From Candidatus Poribacteria bacterium (GTDB taxonomy: Bacteria; Poribacteria; WGA-4E; WGA-3G), in contig PYIY01000099.1 in the NCBI GenBank assembly GCA_003635195.1, positions 54,020-118,019 of the forward strand: a DNA stretch of 64,000 bases, given 5' to 3'. Within the stretch, counting starts at the first letter, position 1. The number at the start of each line of letters is the position of its first letter. Of the stretch, positions 1 through 9,200 are shown in pieces. Position numbers and translations under genes: made by a program. A model generated the notes under the pieces. It saw nothing but the letters and a program-made list of their open reading frames with translations. It made no database searches and was not told the origin of the DNA.

Positions 1-457
1 GGTGACTCCCTGGCACACAACTGGTGGCTCCATTTTCAAGCGTCCAGTCGTCTAAAAACCAGACACTGTTAGCAACCAGTGGGAAATTCGGGCGCGGGGT
101 CGGCAAGCCAGACAGTGGATAATCAATATGGAGACCAGCATCTGGCGCGCCGGGATAAAGCACATTCACTGTAAAGGAACTCAATGTGCAATCGTCGCCG
201 AGTAGATACGCCATCGCGGCAAGCATCTTCGGCTCTTGGATCGCCTCTTCAAAAATCTCGCCTTTGTCAACGAGATTCCAGACGCGTTGCGCGCTCTCAT
301 TCGCAAGGTATGTATGGCTTTTACCGGTTTCTCGCTCTGCCGCAGCGAGTGCCAAAGAACGCTCCCGAAGTCGTGCAGTCGTATCCAGCGGTATCAGACT
401 TTCAAGAAGCAAAAAACCGTCTTCGTCAAGTTGGTCTTTTTCAGGTTCAGTTAACAT
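1..457 (-). CDS. Phytanoyl-CoA dioxygenase family protein, partial (C-terminus beyond window)
   Basis: This is an open frame of 152 residues running off the left edge on the minus strand. It starts MLTEPEKDQLDEDG with an AAGGAA ribosome site just upstream. PhyH-family proteins are non-haem Fe(II)/2-oxoglutarate oxygenases. Visible family marks are the 'DGFLLLESLIP' N-terminal segment, an H-x-D iron-binding pair (LHID) and the 'NGAT..VPGSH' strand just before the edge. The distal histidine and 2-oxoglutarate-binding arginine lie outside the window. The substrate cannot be told. It is divergent from the giant exported protein gene. Two other family members lie in this window (15.8 and 28.1 kb). 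Confidence 0.88.
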   Translation of the reverse strand, partial: MLTEPEKDQLDEDGFLLLESLIPLDTTARLRERSLALAAAERETGKSHTYLANESAQRVWNLVDKGEIFEEAIQEPKMLAAMAYLLGDDCTLSSFTVNVLYPGAPDAGLHIDYPLSGLPTPRPNFPLVANSVWFLDDWTLENGATSCVPGSH

Positions 458-485
458 GGATATTTTCCTTAAATACAATTTTTTG

Positions 486-514
486 TTGACAGTTTAAGTG
501 TTTTGTGGTAATAT
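486..514 (+). promoter_or_regulatory. Sigma70-type promoter P1
   Basis: TTGACA at 486-491 and TAATAT at 509-514 with a 17-base spacer, reading rightward toward the giant exported protein gene. It lies in the divergent spacer with the PhyH gene. Confidence 0.6.
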
Positions 515-561
515 GTCAAACAGATTGTTGATTTCTGATTAAAATCGTCAGAATTCTGCAT

Positions 562-579
562 CCAAAATTCAGATTTTGG
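562..579. promoter_or_regulatory. Palindrome abutting promoter P2, possible operator
   Basis: CCAAAAT-tcag-ATTTTGG is a perfect 7+7 inverted repeat that ends one base before the -35 box of the second promoter. Its position suits a regulator-binding site. No regulator is identified nearby. Confidence 0.3.
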
Positions 580-580
580 T

Positions 581-609
581 TTGACATGTTTTTAAAATTG
601 TGGTATCAT
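581..609 (+). promoter_or_regulatory. Sigma70-type promoter P2
   Basis: TTGACA at 581-586, 17-base spacer, TATCAT at 604-609. It is the second of two tandem promoters for the operon starting at 1050. Confidence 0.6.
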
Positions 610-1049
610 ATATAAGCGAACTGCAATTTAATCGATGATATACCGATGCGGCGGGAATAACTTTTTCACCGATTGCATAAACATCACAACTGCAGGGCGA
701 TTTTGGTTACAGGTTTTCGTTCCTGTAACGCGAATGACTCTGGCATGTAACGATTAAATGCTTGCTTAATTTTACTACTTTTTGCTAAAATAAATAACAG
801 AAAATTCCCGCAGGGTCAAACATGGAAATTAGATGCCCCTTTCTTTATGTTCTGACTTGTGCCATAGGTTACGCCAACCCTATCCTACGGTTACATCGGT
901 ATCGGGAAATTTTAATGCTCGTTGGTAAGATGTTAATTGGATGGGCAAACATCATACCCCGGTCGTCTTTGTCGTATTCTCGCTTGCCCATCTAAGAAAC
1001 TCAGTACTTAGTCTTGCGAGCGCGCAGACTTAACGAGGAGGATGAGTTA
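610..1049 (+). promoter_or_regulatory. Long 5' leader with a hairpin
   Basis: About 440 bases separate the last promoter from the start codon, and I see no gene in them. Near the end GATGGGCAA (940-948) pairs with TTGCCCATC (984-992), a 9-bp stem with a 35-base loop, about 60 bases before the start codon. I could not match it to a known riboswitch class. It may control translation or be only an untranslated region. Confidence 0.35.
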
Positions 1050-4000
1050 ATGAAAAAACAACGAACATCACTCGTTTGTTTTTTGATTTTTACATTGTGT
1101 GTTTTTTACACCGCAATTCCGAACACTGTTTTCGGGCAAGAAGAGGATGCATCTCTCGCTGAACAAGTTATTGAAGAGCACGGCGAAACGCTACAACGTG
1201 CGGATCTTCAAGAGGTTGTGTTGCTGGTTTTGGACACCGTTAGAGATCCATTGTTTCTACAAAACCCTCAAGTTATAGCTTTGGGGGGTTTGGATGGTGT
1301 TTTAGATTTTGTCCTTGCGACTCCAGCTGCCCTACTTGTAGCTGTCCCTGACGCAGATCCTAAATATGTCCAGATACTTGGGACAGATGAGGGAGTCCGA
1401 AGTCTCCTTATGGATTCAAATTTCCGGACTGTGTTAAAGGATCCGGATCCAGCAGGGGTTAACGCAATTAAAGCGTTCGTAGCTCCGCCTGATACTGATC
1501 CGGGTGATACCACTGATCCAGGTGATACTACCGATCCGGGTGATACTACCGATCCGGGTGATACCACTGATCCGGGTGATACCACTGATCCGGGTGATAC
1601 CACTGATCCGGGTGATACCACTGATCCAGGTGATACTACTGATCCAGGTGATACTACCGATCCGGGTGATACCACTGATCCAGGTGATACTATTACACCG
1701 CCGCCCCCACCACCGCCAGTTGAACAGGCGGCTCCGTTTGATCGAATAATGCCTACAGATGAGTCCCTTTTGGACGATTCGCGGCTTGGTGGACTCTCGA
1801 TGAACAGAATCTCTGGACGGAGATTTGTAGCCGATATTTTTCAGAGTGCTACAGGACAACCTATTCAGACGCTTGAAACGCTTACCGGACAAACACAAGA
1901 TCAATTGGTAAGGATGGTGGTTGAAGAGATCGCTAAGTCAGTGCCTAAAGAAGTCCCTTTCCCAAAAAATCAGATTCTGAATTTTTTGAAAAGCAATGAT
2001 GTCCGAATTTTCGCTGGAAAATTAAATGAAATGGATTTGGATTTGGAGCACGGGCTGGATAACGAGAATTTTGGGAACGCGATTATGCCCATGCCGCTTG
2101 ACCTTATCTATGACGATAGGATGGGCGATCAAACCGACCCAAACCGGAAATATCTAACCCGCGATAGCTTGAACCTTTACGTACGCGTGCCGTCAACGGA
2201 CATCGGGGGTGTTAAGTTTAGCTCCAGTGATGGGCGTCTACAGAAAGACGGTCAGCGGGTGGGAGATCCAGCGGTCCTCGGTTCAGAGACTATCCCGTAT
2301 GTTTTCCGGTTAGAGGAAGCCCTCGCTGCTACCAACTTGCCCGCGTGGCCAGCACTTGAAAATGATCTCGAGCAGCTTTTTGCTGAGGTTACCCTTCGAT
2401 ACTCAAATAGTGGACTGGCTCCAGAAGATTTTGCTGGCGTGCCCATGGAACCTAAGTTTGGACCAGAAGGCGTTGTGTGGGAAGCCCAGGTAGATGTCAC
2501 ACCAGGAAACAATTATTACTACTTTGATGTGGTACTCGCCATACCAGTAACGTTAGAGATTCTGGATCGAAGCGAACTCCAGAGGCTTGTTGAAGAAGCA
2601 AGTAACGGTAATCTTCCTACAATAGGGGATGTTTTAAACGCAACGACCCAATTAGAGATTAGTATGTGGGCGATGCCAGATCCCCGCAACCTCCAATTGC
2701 GGGATCGCGGACTTGTTAATGCTTTATTTGATGGCAAATTTAGAACGGAACTCAACGCGGCTCTGGGGCCGATAATCGCTCAGTCCCTTGCGACTGGACA
2801 AGTGCCCTCCGTCCAAGAAGTGGTGCAGGCACTTGGAAGGCGTCAGGCGAAACTTCAAAATATACTGTTGCGTAATGCTATCTCAGCAGTAATGCGATTT
2901 GAAGAAGCATTCGACCCGATGTTGGCTTCTGTTTTTACTGTTCCAAAAATTGATCCTGAATCCGAATCGCTCTGGGTTGCTTCATTTGATAATATTCAGA
3001 ATGGCAGCTATTTCGTGGGTGCTGTTGTCCATGATGTGGACGGGAACGAACTCGATCAGATGTGGAGCGATATCAGGATCGATACCAAAGCACCGGAAGC
3101 CGATGTTGCAATAAGTGCAGGCGATAACACAAACGTTTATCAGAACAACGAGGGTGTTTACGTTGCCACTGCTCCAAACCCTGGTGCTGCTACCTTACAG
3201 ATCACTGGTATACCGGGAATGGGACCCAGCGATTATGTCGCAGAGGGCTACGGCTATCTTTTTTACCAAATAATTGGGTTGAATCCAGAAGATGGAACCC
3301 CATACCGGGGTGATTCATCACTTCAACGTCCCAACACTTGGATGCCGTTGACCCCTGAAGCAACCGTGCTCGCCTCAACGATATGGGAGCAAACCATAGA
3401 ACAACTTGTAGATCAAGGTGTACTTCCTGAAGAAATGGAATTCGGTGGTGCAACGCTACCGACGAAAACCATAACCTTGGACCTTGTGTTGGCTTTTCTT
3501 GGGACCGACCTCGGGCTTGGATTCATACAGAATGCCTTAAACCCCGCGCTTAAAACTGTTGGTGATTTGCTCAATATGCCTCTGCAGTTGGATGATAAAG
3601 CAACACAATTGCTCGTTGAAGTTTTCGGGACAACAGTTGACCTCATTAATCATGTGCCGGTTACTTACGGGGATAATAATCTCATGATGCTTGCGCAAAT
3701 TGGGGAAGATATCCTTGTAGGGGATTACGGCATCCGCGCAATGGGGATTGATACGCTCTTCAATGTCAGTTCTCATACCGCACCAACACGACTCAGAATC
3801 GTTGATTACGACGACCCGGCACAGATGAACCGTGCAAGCATAGTCCTTGTCAGTATCGGTGATCGTAACGGTGATGGTGTCGTTGATGAACGGTATGAAC
3901 ACGGTACTATCTACGCAAATACGACACAAGGTGTGGAATTAACGATCAAGATTGACGAGCACCCGCATTTCTTAGCAGGTATCGTGGTAGAATACCAAGG

Positions 4001-7000
4001 TGCAGATGGGAATTGGCAACCGTCACCGGTTACACTCAGTGCAGCTGAACTCGCTGGCACACAAGCTGGCGCGGAATTCAAGGTGACGTTTGATGTCCCC
4101 GATGCTCTCTTTAATGCATTGCTGGCTGCAGGTGACACTGTCATGGTGCGTGCCGTGGCAACTAACCAACTCGGGATCGCAGATGCTGAACCGATGGAAT
4201 TCCCAATCAAGTTGGATCCCGGTATTTACCCGCCTGAAGTGTTGAGACTTGAAGTTGATGAAGCGTCCATCACGATGCGTAACCCAGATAGTGATGGCCC
4301 ACAAGGGATGGTCACTATTAACGCATACACGGAACCACAGACCGGTCCACAGACTGTCGGCGTTCGGTTTGTCGCTACGCTGGGCGATGGAGAACCGATA
4401 GAACTCGGCACTGCTACTCGTGATGATAGTCTCGTTGATGCTGTTCAATCCGCAGTTGATGCCGCAGTTGAAGGTGCTGACGCTCCGATCAATATTGACA
4501 AAGCAGTATGGTCGCTTGAGGTAGATACGACGACATTGGCGGATACCATCACCAAGGATAGTCCCGCCGCACGGGATGCTTCCAAGGATGATAACCAGTA
4601 TACCATCAGTGCTTTTGCTGTCAGCATGGATGACACAGCATGGCCCTCTGATGCTACAACGATGCTCTCCGTTGACAATGTTGATGATGTTGGACCACTT
4701 GGACCAACGAACATCACCGCTATTGCTAACGCTAATGGTATGGTTGAAGCCGATACGCATCGTGGACTCGTTGACGAAAATGATCCGTCAGTCGTGCCAC
4801 AGAGTATTACGCTTACCATTGAACCAGAAGCCGAGCGGAAAACTTACTCATCGGTGATGTTGGTCAGTGATCCTGAAATTAATGCTGCTCTCATCAGTGA
4901 CATAACCGAAACCGCTGAAAGCAGTGGCGTTTTCATGGTAACCGTTGACATAGGTGCCTTGGGTATTGAAGGAAACGGCACTTATAAACTCCACGCCTTG
5001 GTTGATGACGAACCTAAAAACGGGCAGGACGGTGCGTCTCCGGAAAGCACGGTGCACGTCAAGAATTACGAGCGTCCAGATCCCGCTGTTTTCAAGTTAA
5101 TGGTAGATGTTGGCACAGAGAAAAACATTGATAGTGGTGGCCCACAAGGGACGTTTACGTTCACAGGCTACACTATTGAGCAGAATTCGCCGCCTATTGA
5201 GTCGATTCGTTTGGAAGCAAAACGCGCCAACGATCCAGATACAGGTTGGACAACAATCGGCACCGGCGATGCCAGCACCTCTGTTGACATTGAAGATGCA
5301 GCACTCCCCGGTGTTTTTGATCACTTGGTCGGTATTGCTGCTGAAGGCACTGAGGCAGGTAATAGATCCGTTGTCGCTATTGATGCAACCAATAAACAGT
5401 GGGTTGTTTCCGTAGATACGAGGACAGTACTGAAAGATAAAGATACTATCACCAAGGATAGTCCCGCCGCACGGGATGCATCCAAGGATGACAATCAGTA
5501 TACAGTTCGCGCTTTTGCCGTTGACGCAAACGGAAAAGAGTGGCCCTCTGATGCTACAGCAATGTTCTCACTCGACAACATTGACGATGTCGCACCACTC
5601 GCACCGACAAGCATTAGCGTAACAAGTGTTGACGGCGTTGACACTGTCTTTGAAACCGCTGAAGATGGTAGTTCCACTGTTGGTGGACTCGTCGATAAAT
5701 ATGATGACGCTGTCGCATCCCCGGTGGCTACATTTACAATTGAACCGATAGCGGATCGGAAGACTTACGAGTCAGTCAGACTCGCAATGTATCCTGAAGG
5801 TGCGCTCGTCGGTGAGATAACCGAAACTGCCGAAGGCAGTGGTGTTTTCATGGTAACTGTTGATGTCGGCACACTCGCTGACGGTGAGACATACCTTGAG
5901 AACGGGACCTATGTGTTCCAAGCGCTCGCGAAAGATGAGTTTGGCAATGAGGAAACTGACGGTTCTCAAATCTCGGTAACTGTTGAAAATACTTACCGAC
6001 CGGCTCCCGAAGTTTTGGTAATCGCCGTAGATCCCGAAAGCATTACACAGACGAACCCAGATAGTGGTGCACCGCAGGGAACTATTGCGTTGAATGCTCG
6101 CTCACACGAGATAACATCTCCACCGATTTCTGGCATGCGCTATGAAGTCAAACGTCCAGGCGACGAAGCGTGGGTAGATGTTGGCACTGCCACTGAACCT
6201 ATGATCGTTAGCGATGTTTCGGATGCAGAACTTGCCGATTTCGTTGGCGACGTAGCTAGTGCAGCAGCGAGTGCAACAGAAGCCAACGAGAGTGGTGAAG
6301 CCACTATTGTACCGATCAACCGCAGCCAGACGTATCAAGAATGGACGCTTCCGGTAGACACAACGATGATTATGCCTGATGCGGAGGATAAGGGCGATAC
6401 CATTACTGCTGATAGTCCGGCCGCACGCGATGCTTCTAAAGACACTAACCAGTATATGGTGCGTGTAACCGCAATCGCTGAAGCAGACGGCAGCGAAACC
6501 ATGTCTGCTGATGGCATTACAGCACATTTCTCGGTTGACAATGTTGACGATGTCGAACCTCTCGGTCCGACGAACATTGTCGCTGTTGCTGACGTTGCTG
6601 GTCCGATTGAAGCAAACGAAGATGGTAGTTATACTGTCGGCGGGATTGTTGATGATACAGTTCCTTCACCGATAGCAATATTTACCGCTGAACCGACTGC
6701 TGATCCTATGACTTACGCCTCAGTGAACTTGGTGCAAACCACTGGAGACAGTGCTGAAACTGTTGCCGAAGGCGAAGCCGGTGTTCTTGACCTTACAATT
6801 GATGTCGGAATGCTTGAAAATGGGACTTATATGTTCCACGCTTTAGCCGTTGATGAATTCGGGAACGTGCAAACCGATGAATCACCGATGATAACGGTCC
6901 ACGTACTGAACTTCCGAGTCGCTGATGTTACTGACATAGCAGTCATTGCTGTAGATGGTACGGACGTTGCGGAACCACCCGCAGAACCGATTCCACTTCG

Positions 7001-9125
7001 CAACTCAGTCACCGTGAGTTTCATGGTTGCAAACGGTTCGTTAACTGCTGAGGAACTCAGTGGCGCAGTGAACGGAGCTGCGATGCCGAGTGAAAGTGCT
7101 GAAGATCCAGAAAATACCTTCTCACTTATGGTAGAGGTCGGATCATTGGTAGACGGTGTCTATACACCCGACGCTGTGGTCACCAAACGGAACGGTTCGG
7201 TCGCATTCCCGGTAACAGAAGTTAATGTGGATAACACCGGTCCAATGATTACCATCGAATCACCTATGGAAGATGAGACGGTGGATAGCCTGCCAACTAT
7301 CCGGGCAACCTATCATGATGGTGCCGGATCTGGCGTTGACGGCGGAACTGGAAGTCTCGCATTGGCACGTCTCCAGCCACCTAACGAAGCCGAAGTGGTT
7401 GTTGACCAAGCGGACCTTGAAAAAGATGCCACAAACTTGGTTTACACCCGCAGCGAACCGCTCGCTGGCGGCGCATATCGTGTGACTGTCCAAGTGACCG
7501 ATAATCTCGGCAACGTCGGTGAAGGGTCCGGGGAGTTTGCGGTCAATGGTACGCTGCCAACCGTAGCGATTCATTCACCCGCTTCAGGGCAAACCTTCGA
7601 GCACGGCGAACCGCTTATCAGTGGTGAACTTTCCGGCGCAGGCACTGTTGAGGTAACAACGTTTACCATCAACGATGTTGATGCTACACCAGAGGTAGAC
7701 GGAAACCGATTCTCTTATACGCCTGCGGAAGCATTGACCAATGGTGATTACAAGGTTGTTGTCGCAGTTACTGATGGTGATGGCAATATGGCGCAGACAT
7801 CTGTCGTTTTCATGGTGGATATACCAGAACCACCGAAAGATACAACGCCACCTATCATTTCTACAGTTGCTCCGTCTGGACTCATCAAACTTGCCGCACA
7901 TGGTGCTGTGATTACCCTCTCAGCTGTTGTGTCTGACGAGCAGTCCGACATTGCAAGTGTGAAGTTCAGTGTAAACGGCGGACCATCACGCTCCGTGTCA
8001 ATGCCACACATCAAGGCAGGTGAAATATCAATTTCAGAACTGCTTGAACCTGGTCGGCATACCGCAGAGGTCGCTGCAACCAGTGCAGGTGGCACAACTA
8101 AACATTCGTGGACATTCACGCTTGTTTTCGATGATGTCAAACCGATAATTACCTCAATTACACCTTCTGGAACTGTCCGTGGTGGACTCCCGGCCATCTC
8201 CGCGAGTGCCAGCGATGAATCAGGCATTGATAAAATGGCGATCACCGTTATGGATAGTAAAGGTAAAGAGGTAAAAGGTAAGACTGCAGACGATGGCGAG
8301 AAAGATGTCGAAGGTATCACCCGTTTGGATTTCAACCCTGAAGAACCTCTTGATGAGGGAATCTACACGATTGAAGTTCGCGCAACGGATACAGTTGGGA
8401 ATTCTGCCACAGCCAAGGGGACTTTCACAATCGACTTCGATACCGCCGCACCGATTATCACTATGTCATCGCCTCAGAACAATACACGCTTGATGTATGC
8501 TGAAGGTGAGGCGCGCCGACCGACCATTTCAATATCCTACGCGGATGCTGAAAGTGGAATAGATGTTGAGTCCATCAGGTTCGTTTTCAATGACAAACTG
8601 ATTAACCTCACGCCACGGCAGAAATCGGCTTCCCAAGTAACCTATGTACATCCTGAGCAACTTGCTCCAGGACAATACTCGGTTAAGTTGGAAGTGTCTG
8701 ACAGAGCGCATCAAGAAGGTAATGTCTCTGAGAAGAGCAAACAGGCTCGTGAAGCTAATACGGCTGTTTACGAATTCACCTTCTCTGTTGAAGTTGCAGA
8801 TGGACCGATATTGGCGGCGCGACCGCTTAACTACCCCAATCCATTCAAGGATAATACCCGGATATCATTCACGCTCGCACGGCAGGCAACTGTTTCGATC
8901 GTCATTTATGACGCAACGTTGCGACCGGTTCGAGTGCTTGTAGATAACCGTGTCTTCGACGCAGGTGAGTATACCCGTAAGGATGTTGGCTCAGATGCGA
9001 TCGGTTGGGATGGAAAATCAAGCAGTGGCGAGGATTTAGCTCGAGGTATCTACTTCTGTGAGATTATTGTCGCAGACGGTTTTGAGCCAGAATACGCCAT
9101 GATTAAACTTGCACTGACGCGCTAA
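1050..9125 (+). CDS. Giant exported Ig-like repeat protein with T9SS/FlgD-like C-terminal domain
   Basis: The product is 2691 residues. The start is set by GAGGAGG eight bases upstream and by a classical signal peptide (MKKQRTSLVCFLIFT..., cleavage near VFGQ). In order it has a leader region, eleven copies of DPGDTT (residues 150-215), a polyproline stretch, and a long extracellular region. That region includes three diverged modules carrying 'DSPAARDASKD' (about 1060-1955), then several bacterial Ig-like/cadherin-like domains with 'D..P.I' starts. The last ~100 residues (YPNPF..., ending in 'ARGIYFCEI') match the FlgD-Ig/Por secretion tail type that directs type IX secretion. The downstream PorV-like barrel supports this reading. 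It is likely a surface adhesin or matrix protein. The ligand is unknown. Confidence 0.8.
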   Translation: MKKQRTSLVCFLIFTLCVFYTAIPNTVFGQEEDASLAEQVIEEHGETLQRADLQEVVLLVLDTVRDPLFLQNPQVIALGGLDGVLDFVLATPAALLVAVPDADPKYVQILGTDEGVRSLLMDSNFRTVLKDPDPAGVNAIKAFVAPPDTDPGDTTDPGDTTDPGDTTDPGDTTDPGDTTDPGDTTDPGDTTDPGDTTDPGDTTDPGDTTDPGDTITPPPPPPPVEQAAPFDRIMPTDESLLDDSRLGGLSMNRISGRRFVADIFQSATGQPIQTLETLTGQTQDQLVRMVVEEIAKSVPKEVPFPKNQILNFLKSNDVRIFAGKLNEMDLDLEHGLDNENFGNAIMPMPLDLIYDDRMGDQTDPNRKYLTRDSLNLYVRVPSTDIGGVKFSSSDGRLQKDGQRVGDPAVLGSETIPYVFRLEEALAATNLPAWPALENDLEQLFAEVTLRYSNSGLAPEDFAGVPMEPKFGPEGVVWEAQVDVTPGNNYYYFDVVLAIPVTLEILDRSELQRLVEEASNGNLPTIGDVLNATTQLEISMWAMPDPRNLQLRDRGLVNALFDGKFRTELNAALGPIIAQSLATGQVPSVQEVVQALGRRQAKLQNILLRNAISAVMRFEEAFDPMLASVFTVPKIDPESESLWVASFDNIQNGSYFVGAVVHDVDGNELDQMWSDIRIDTKAPEADVAISAGDNTNVYQNNEGVYVATAPNPGAATLQITGIPGMGPSDYVAEGYGYLFYQIIGLNPEDGTPYRGDSSLQRPNTWMPLTPEATVLASTIWEQTIEQLVDQGVLPEEMEFGGATLPTKTITLDLVLAFLGTDLGLGFIQNALNPALKTVGDLLNMPLQLDDKATQLLVEVFGTTVDLINHVPVTYGDNNLMMLAQIGEDILVGDYGIRAMGIDTLFNVSSHTAPTRLRIVDYDDPAQMNRASIVLVSIGDRNGDGVVDERYEHGTIYANTTQGVELTIKIDEHPHFLAGIVVEYQGADGNWQPSPVTLSAAELAGTQAGAEFKVTFDVPDALFNALLAAGDTVMVRAVATNQLGIADAEPMEFPIKLDPGIYPPEVLRLEVDEASITMRNPDSDGPQGMVTINAYTEPQTGPQTVGVRFVATLGDGEPIELGTATRDDSLVDAVQSAVDAAVEGADAPINIDKAVWSLEVDTTTLADTITKDSPAARDASKDDNQYTISAFAVSMDDTAWPSDATTMLSVDNVDDVGPLGPTNITAIANANGMVEADTHRGLVDENDPSVVPQSITLTIEPEAERKTYSSVMLVSDPEINAALISDITETAESSGVFMVTVDIGALGIEGNGTYKLHALVDDEPKNGQDGASPESTVHVKNYERPDPAVFKLMVDVGTEKNIDSGGPQGTFTFTGYTIEQNSPPIESIRLEAKRANDPDTGWTTIGTGDASTSVDIEDAALPGVFDHLVGIAAEGTEAGNRSVVAIDATNKQWVVSVDTRTVLKDKDTITKDSPAARDASKDDNQYTVRAFAVDANGKEWPSDATAMFSLDNIDDVAPLAPTSISVTSVDGVDTVFETAEDGSSTVGGLVDKYDDAVASPVATFTIEPIADRKTYESVRLAMYPEGALVGEITETAEGSGVFMVTVDVGTLADGETYLENGTYVFQALAKDEFGNEETDGSQISVTVENTYRPAPEVLVIAVDPESITQTNPDSGAPQGTIALNARSHEITSPPISGMRYEVKRPGDEAWVDVGTATEPMIVSDVSDAELADFVGDVASAAASATEANESGEATIVPINRSQTYQEWTLPVDTTMIMPDAEDKGDTITADSPAARDASKDTNQYMVRVTAIAEADGSETMSADGITAHFSVDNVDDVEPLGPTNIVAVADVAGPIEANEDGSYTVGGIVDDTVPSPIAIFTAEPTADPMTYASVNLVQTTGDSAETVAEGEAGVLDLTIDVGMLENGTYMFHALAVDEFGNVQTDESPMITVHVLNFRVADVTDIAVIAVDGTDVAEPPAEPIPLRNSVTVSFMVANGSLTAEELSGAVNGAAMPSESAEDPENTFSLMVEVGSLVDGVYTPDAVVTKRNGSVAFPVTEVNVDNTGPMITIESPMEDETVDSLPTIRATYHDGAGSGVDGGTGSLALARLQPPNEAEVVVDQADLEKDATNLVYTRSEPLAGGAYRVTVQVTDNLGNVGEGSGEFAVNGTLPTVAIHSPASGQTFEHGEPLISGELSGAGTVEVTTFTINDVDATPEVDGNRFSYTPAEALTNGDYKVVVAVTDGDGNMAQTSVVFMVDIPEPPKDTTPPIISTVAPSGLIKLAAHGAVITLSAVVSDEQSDIASVKFSVNGGPSRSVSMPHIKAGEISISELLEPGRHTAEVAATSAGGTTKHSWTFTLVFDDVKPIITSITPSGTVRGGLPAISASASDESGIDKMAITVMDSKGKEVKGKTADDGEKDVEGITRLDFNPEEPLDEGIYTIEVRATDTVGNSATAKGTFTIDFDTAAPIITMSSPQNNTRLMYAEGEARRPTISISYADAESGIDVESIRFVFNDKLINLTPRQKSASQVTYVHPEQLAPGQYSVKLEVSDRAHQEGNVSEKSKQAREANTAVYEFTFSVEVADGPILAARPLNYPNPFKDNTRISFTLARQATVSIVIYDATLRPVRVLVDNRVFDAGEYTRKDVGSDAIGWDGKSSSGEDLARGIYFCEIIVADGFEPEYAMIKLALTR
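1497..1694 (+). repeat. 18-bp in-frame tandem repeat, 11 copies
   Basis: Eleven copies of an 18-base unit (consensus GATACCACTGATCCGGGT, rotated) encode DPGDTT hexapeptides. Units differ only at synonymous third positions (ACC/ACT, CCA/CCG). Copy-number change would keep the reading frame and lengthen a Pro/Thr/Asp-rich linker. Confidence 0.95.
4228..6920 (+). repeat. Three tandem ~0.9-kb protein modules inside the giant gene
   Basis: The segments beginning near 4228, 5070 and 6000 each run through the same order of elements: an 'N-P-D-S-G-PQG' start, 'DTIT.DSPAARDASKD', 'VDNVDDV..LGPTNI', and an 'ENGTY.FHAL' end. They are diverged at protein level, so this is an old internal duplication. 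Confidence 0.75.
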
Positions 9126-9140
9126 GTAAATGGCAGTCCG

Positions 9141-9178
9141 CATATCGGGAATTGGACAGCCGTCCAGTTCCCGATGTG
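9141..9178 (+). other. Long intercistronic hairpin
   Basis: Positions 9141-9157 pair with 9162-9178 in a 17-bp stem (two G-U pairs) around a 4-base loop. No T-run follows. It sits between the giant protein gene and the PorV-like gene, so it may stabilise one part of the mRNA or attenuate read-through. Confidence 0.55.
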
Positions 9179-9200
9179 GGCAGTCTTTATGGAGGATATA

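Noticed and set aside
184..497. Rightward small open frames near the left edge
   Set aside because: The minus strand encodes a clear PhyH protein with iron-binding motifs across the same bases.
940..992. Known riboswitch in the leader
   Set aside because: No match to motifs of GEMM, cobalamin, TPP or SAM classes that I could see.
1497..1694. Possible CRISPR array
   Set aside because: The repeats are contiguous 18-bp units without spacers and encode DPGDTT in frame.
1268..1904. Minus-strand and +2-frame open frames over the 18-bp repeat array
   Set aside because: They are shadows of the in-frame repeat; the forward gene has a signal peptide and a continuous protein.
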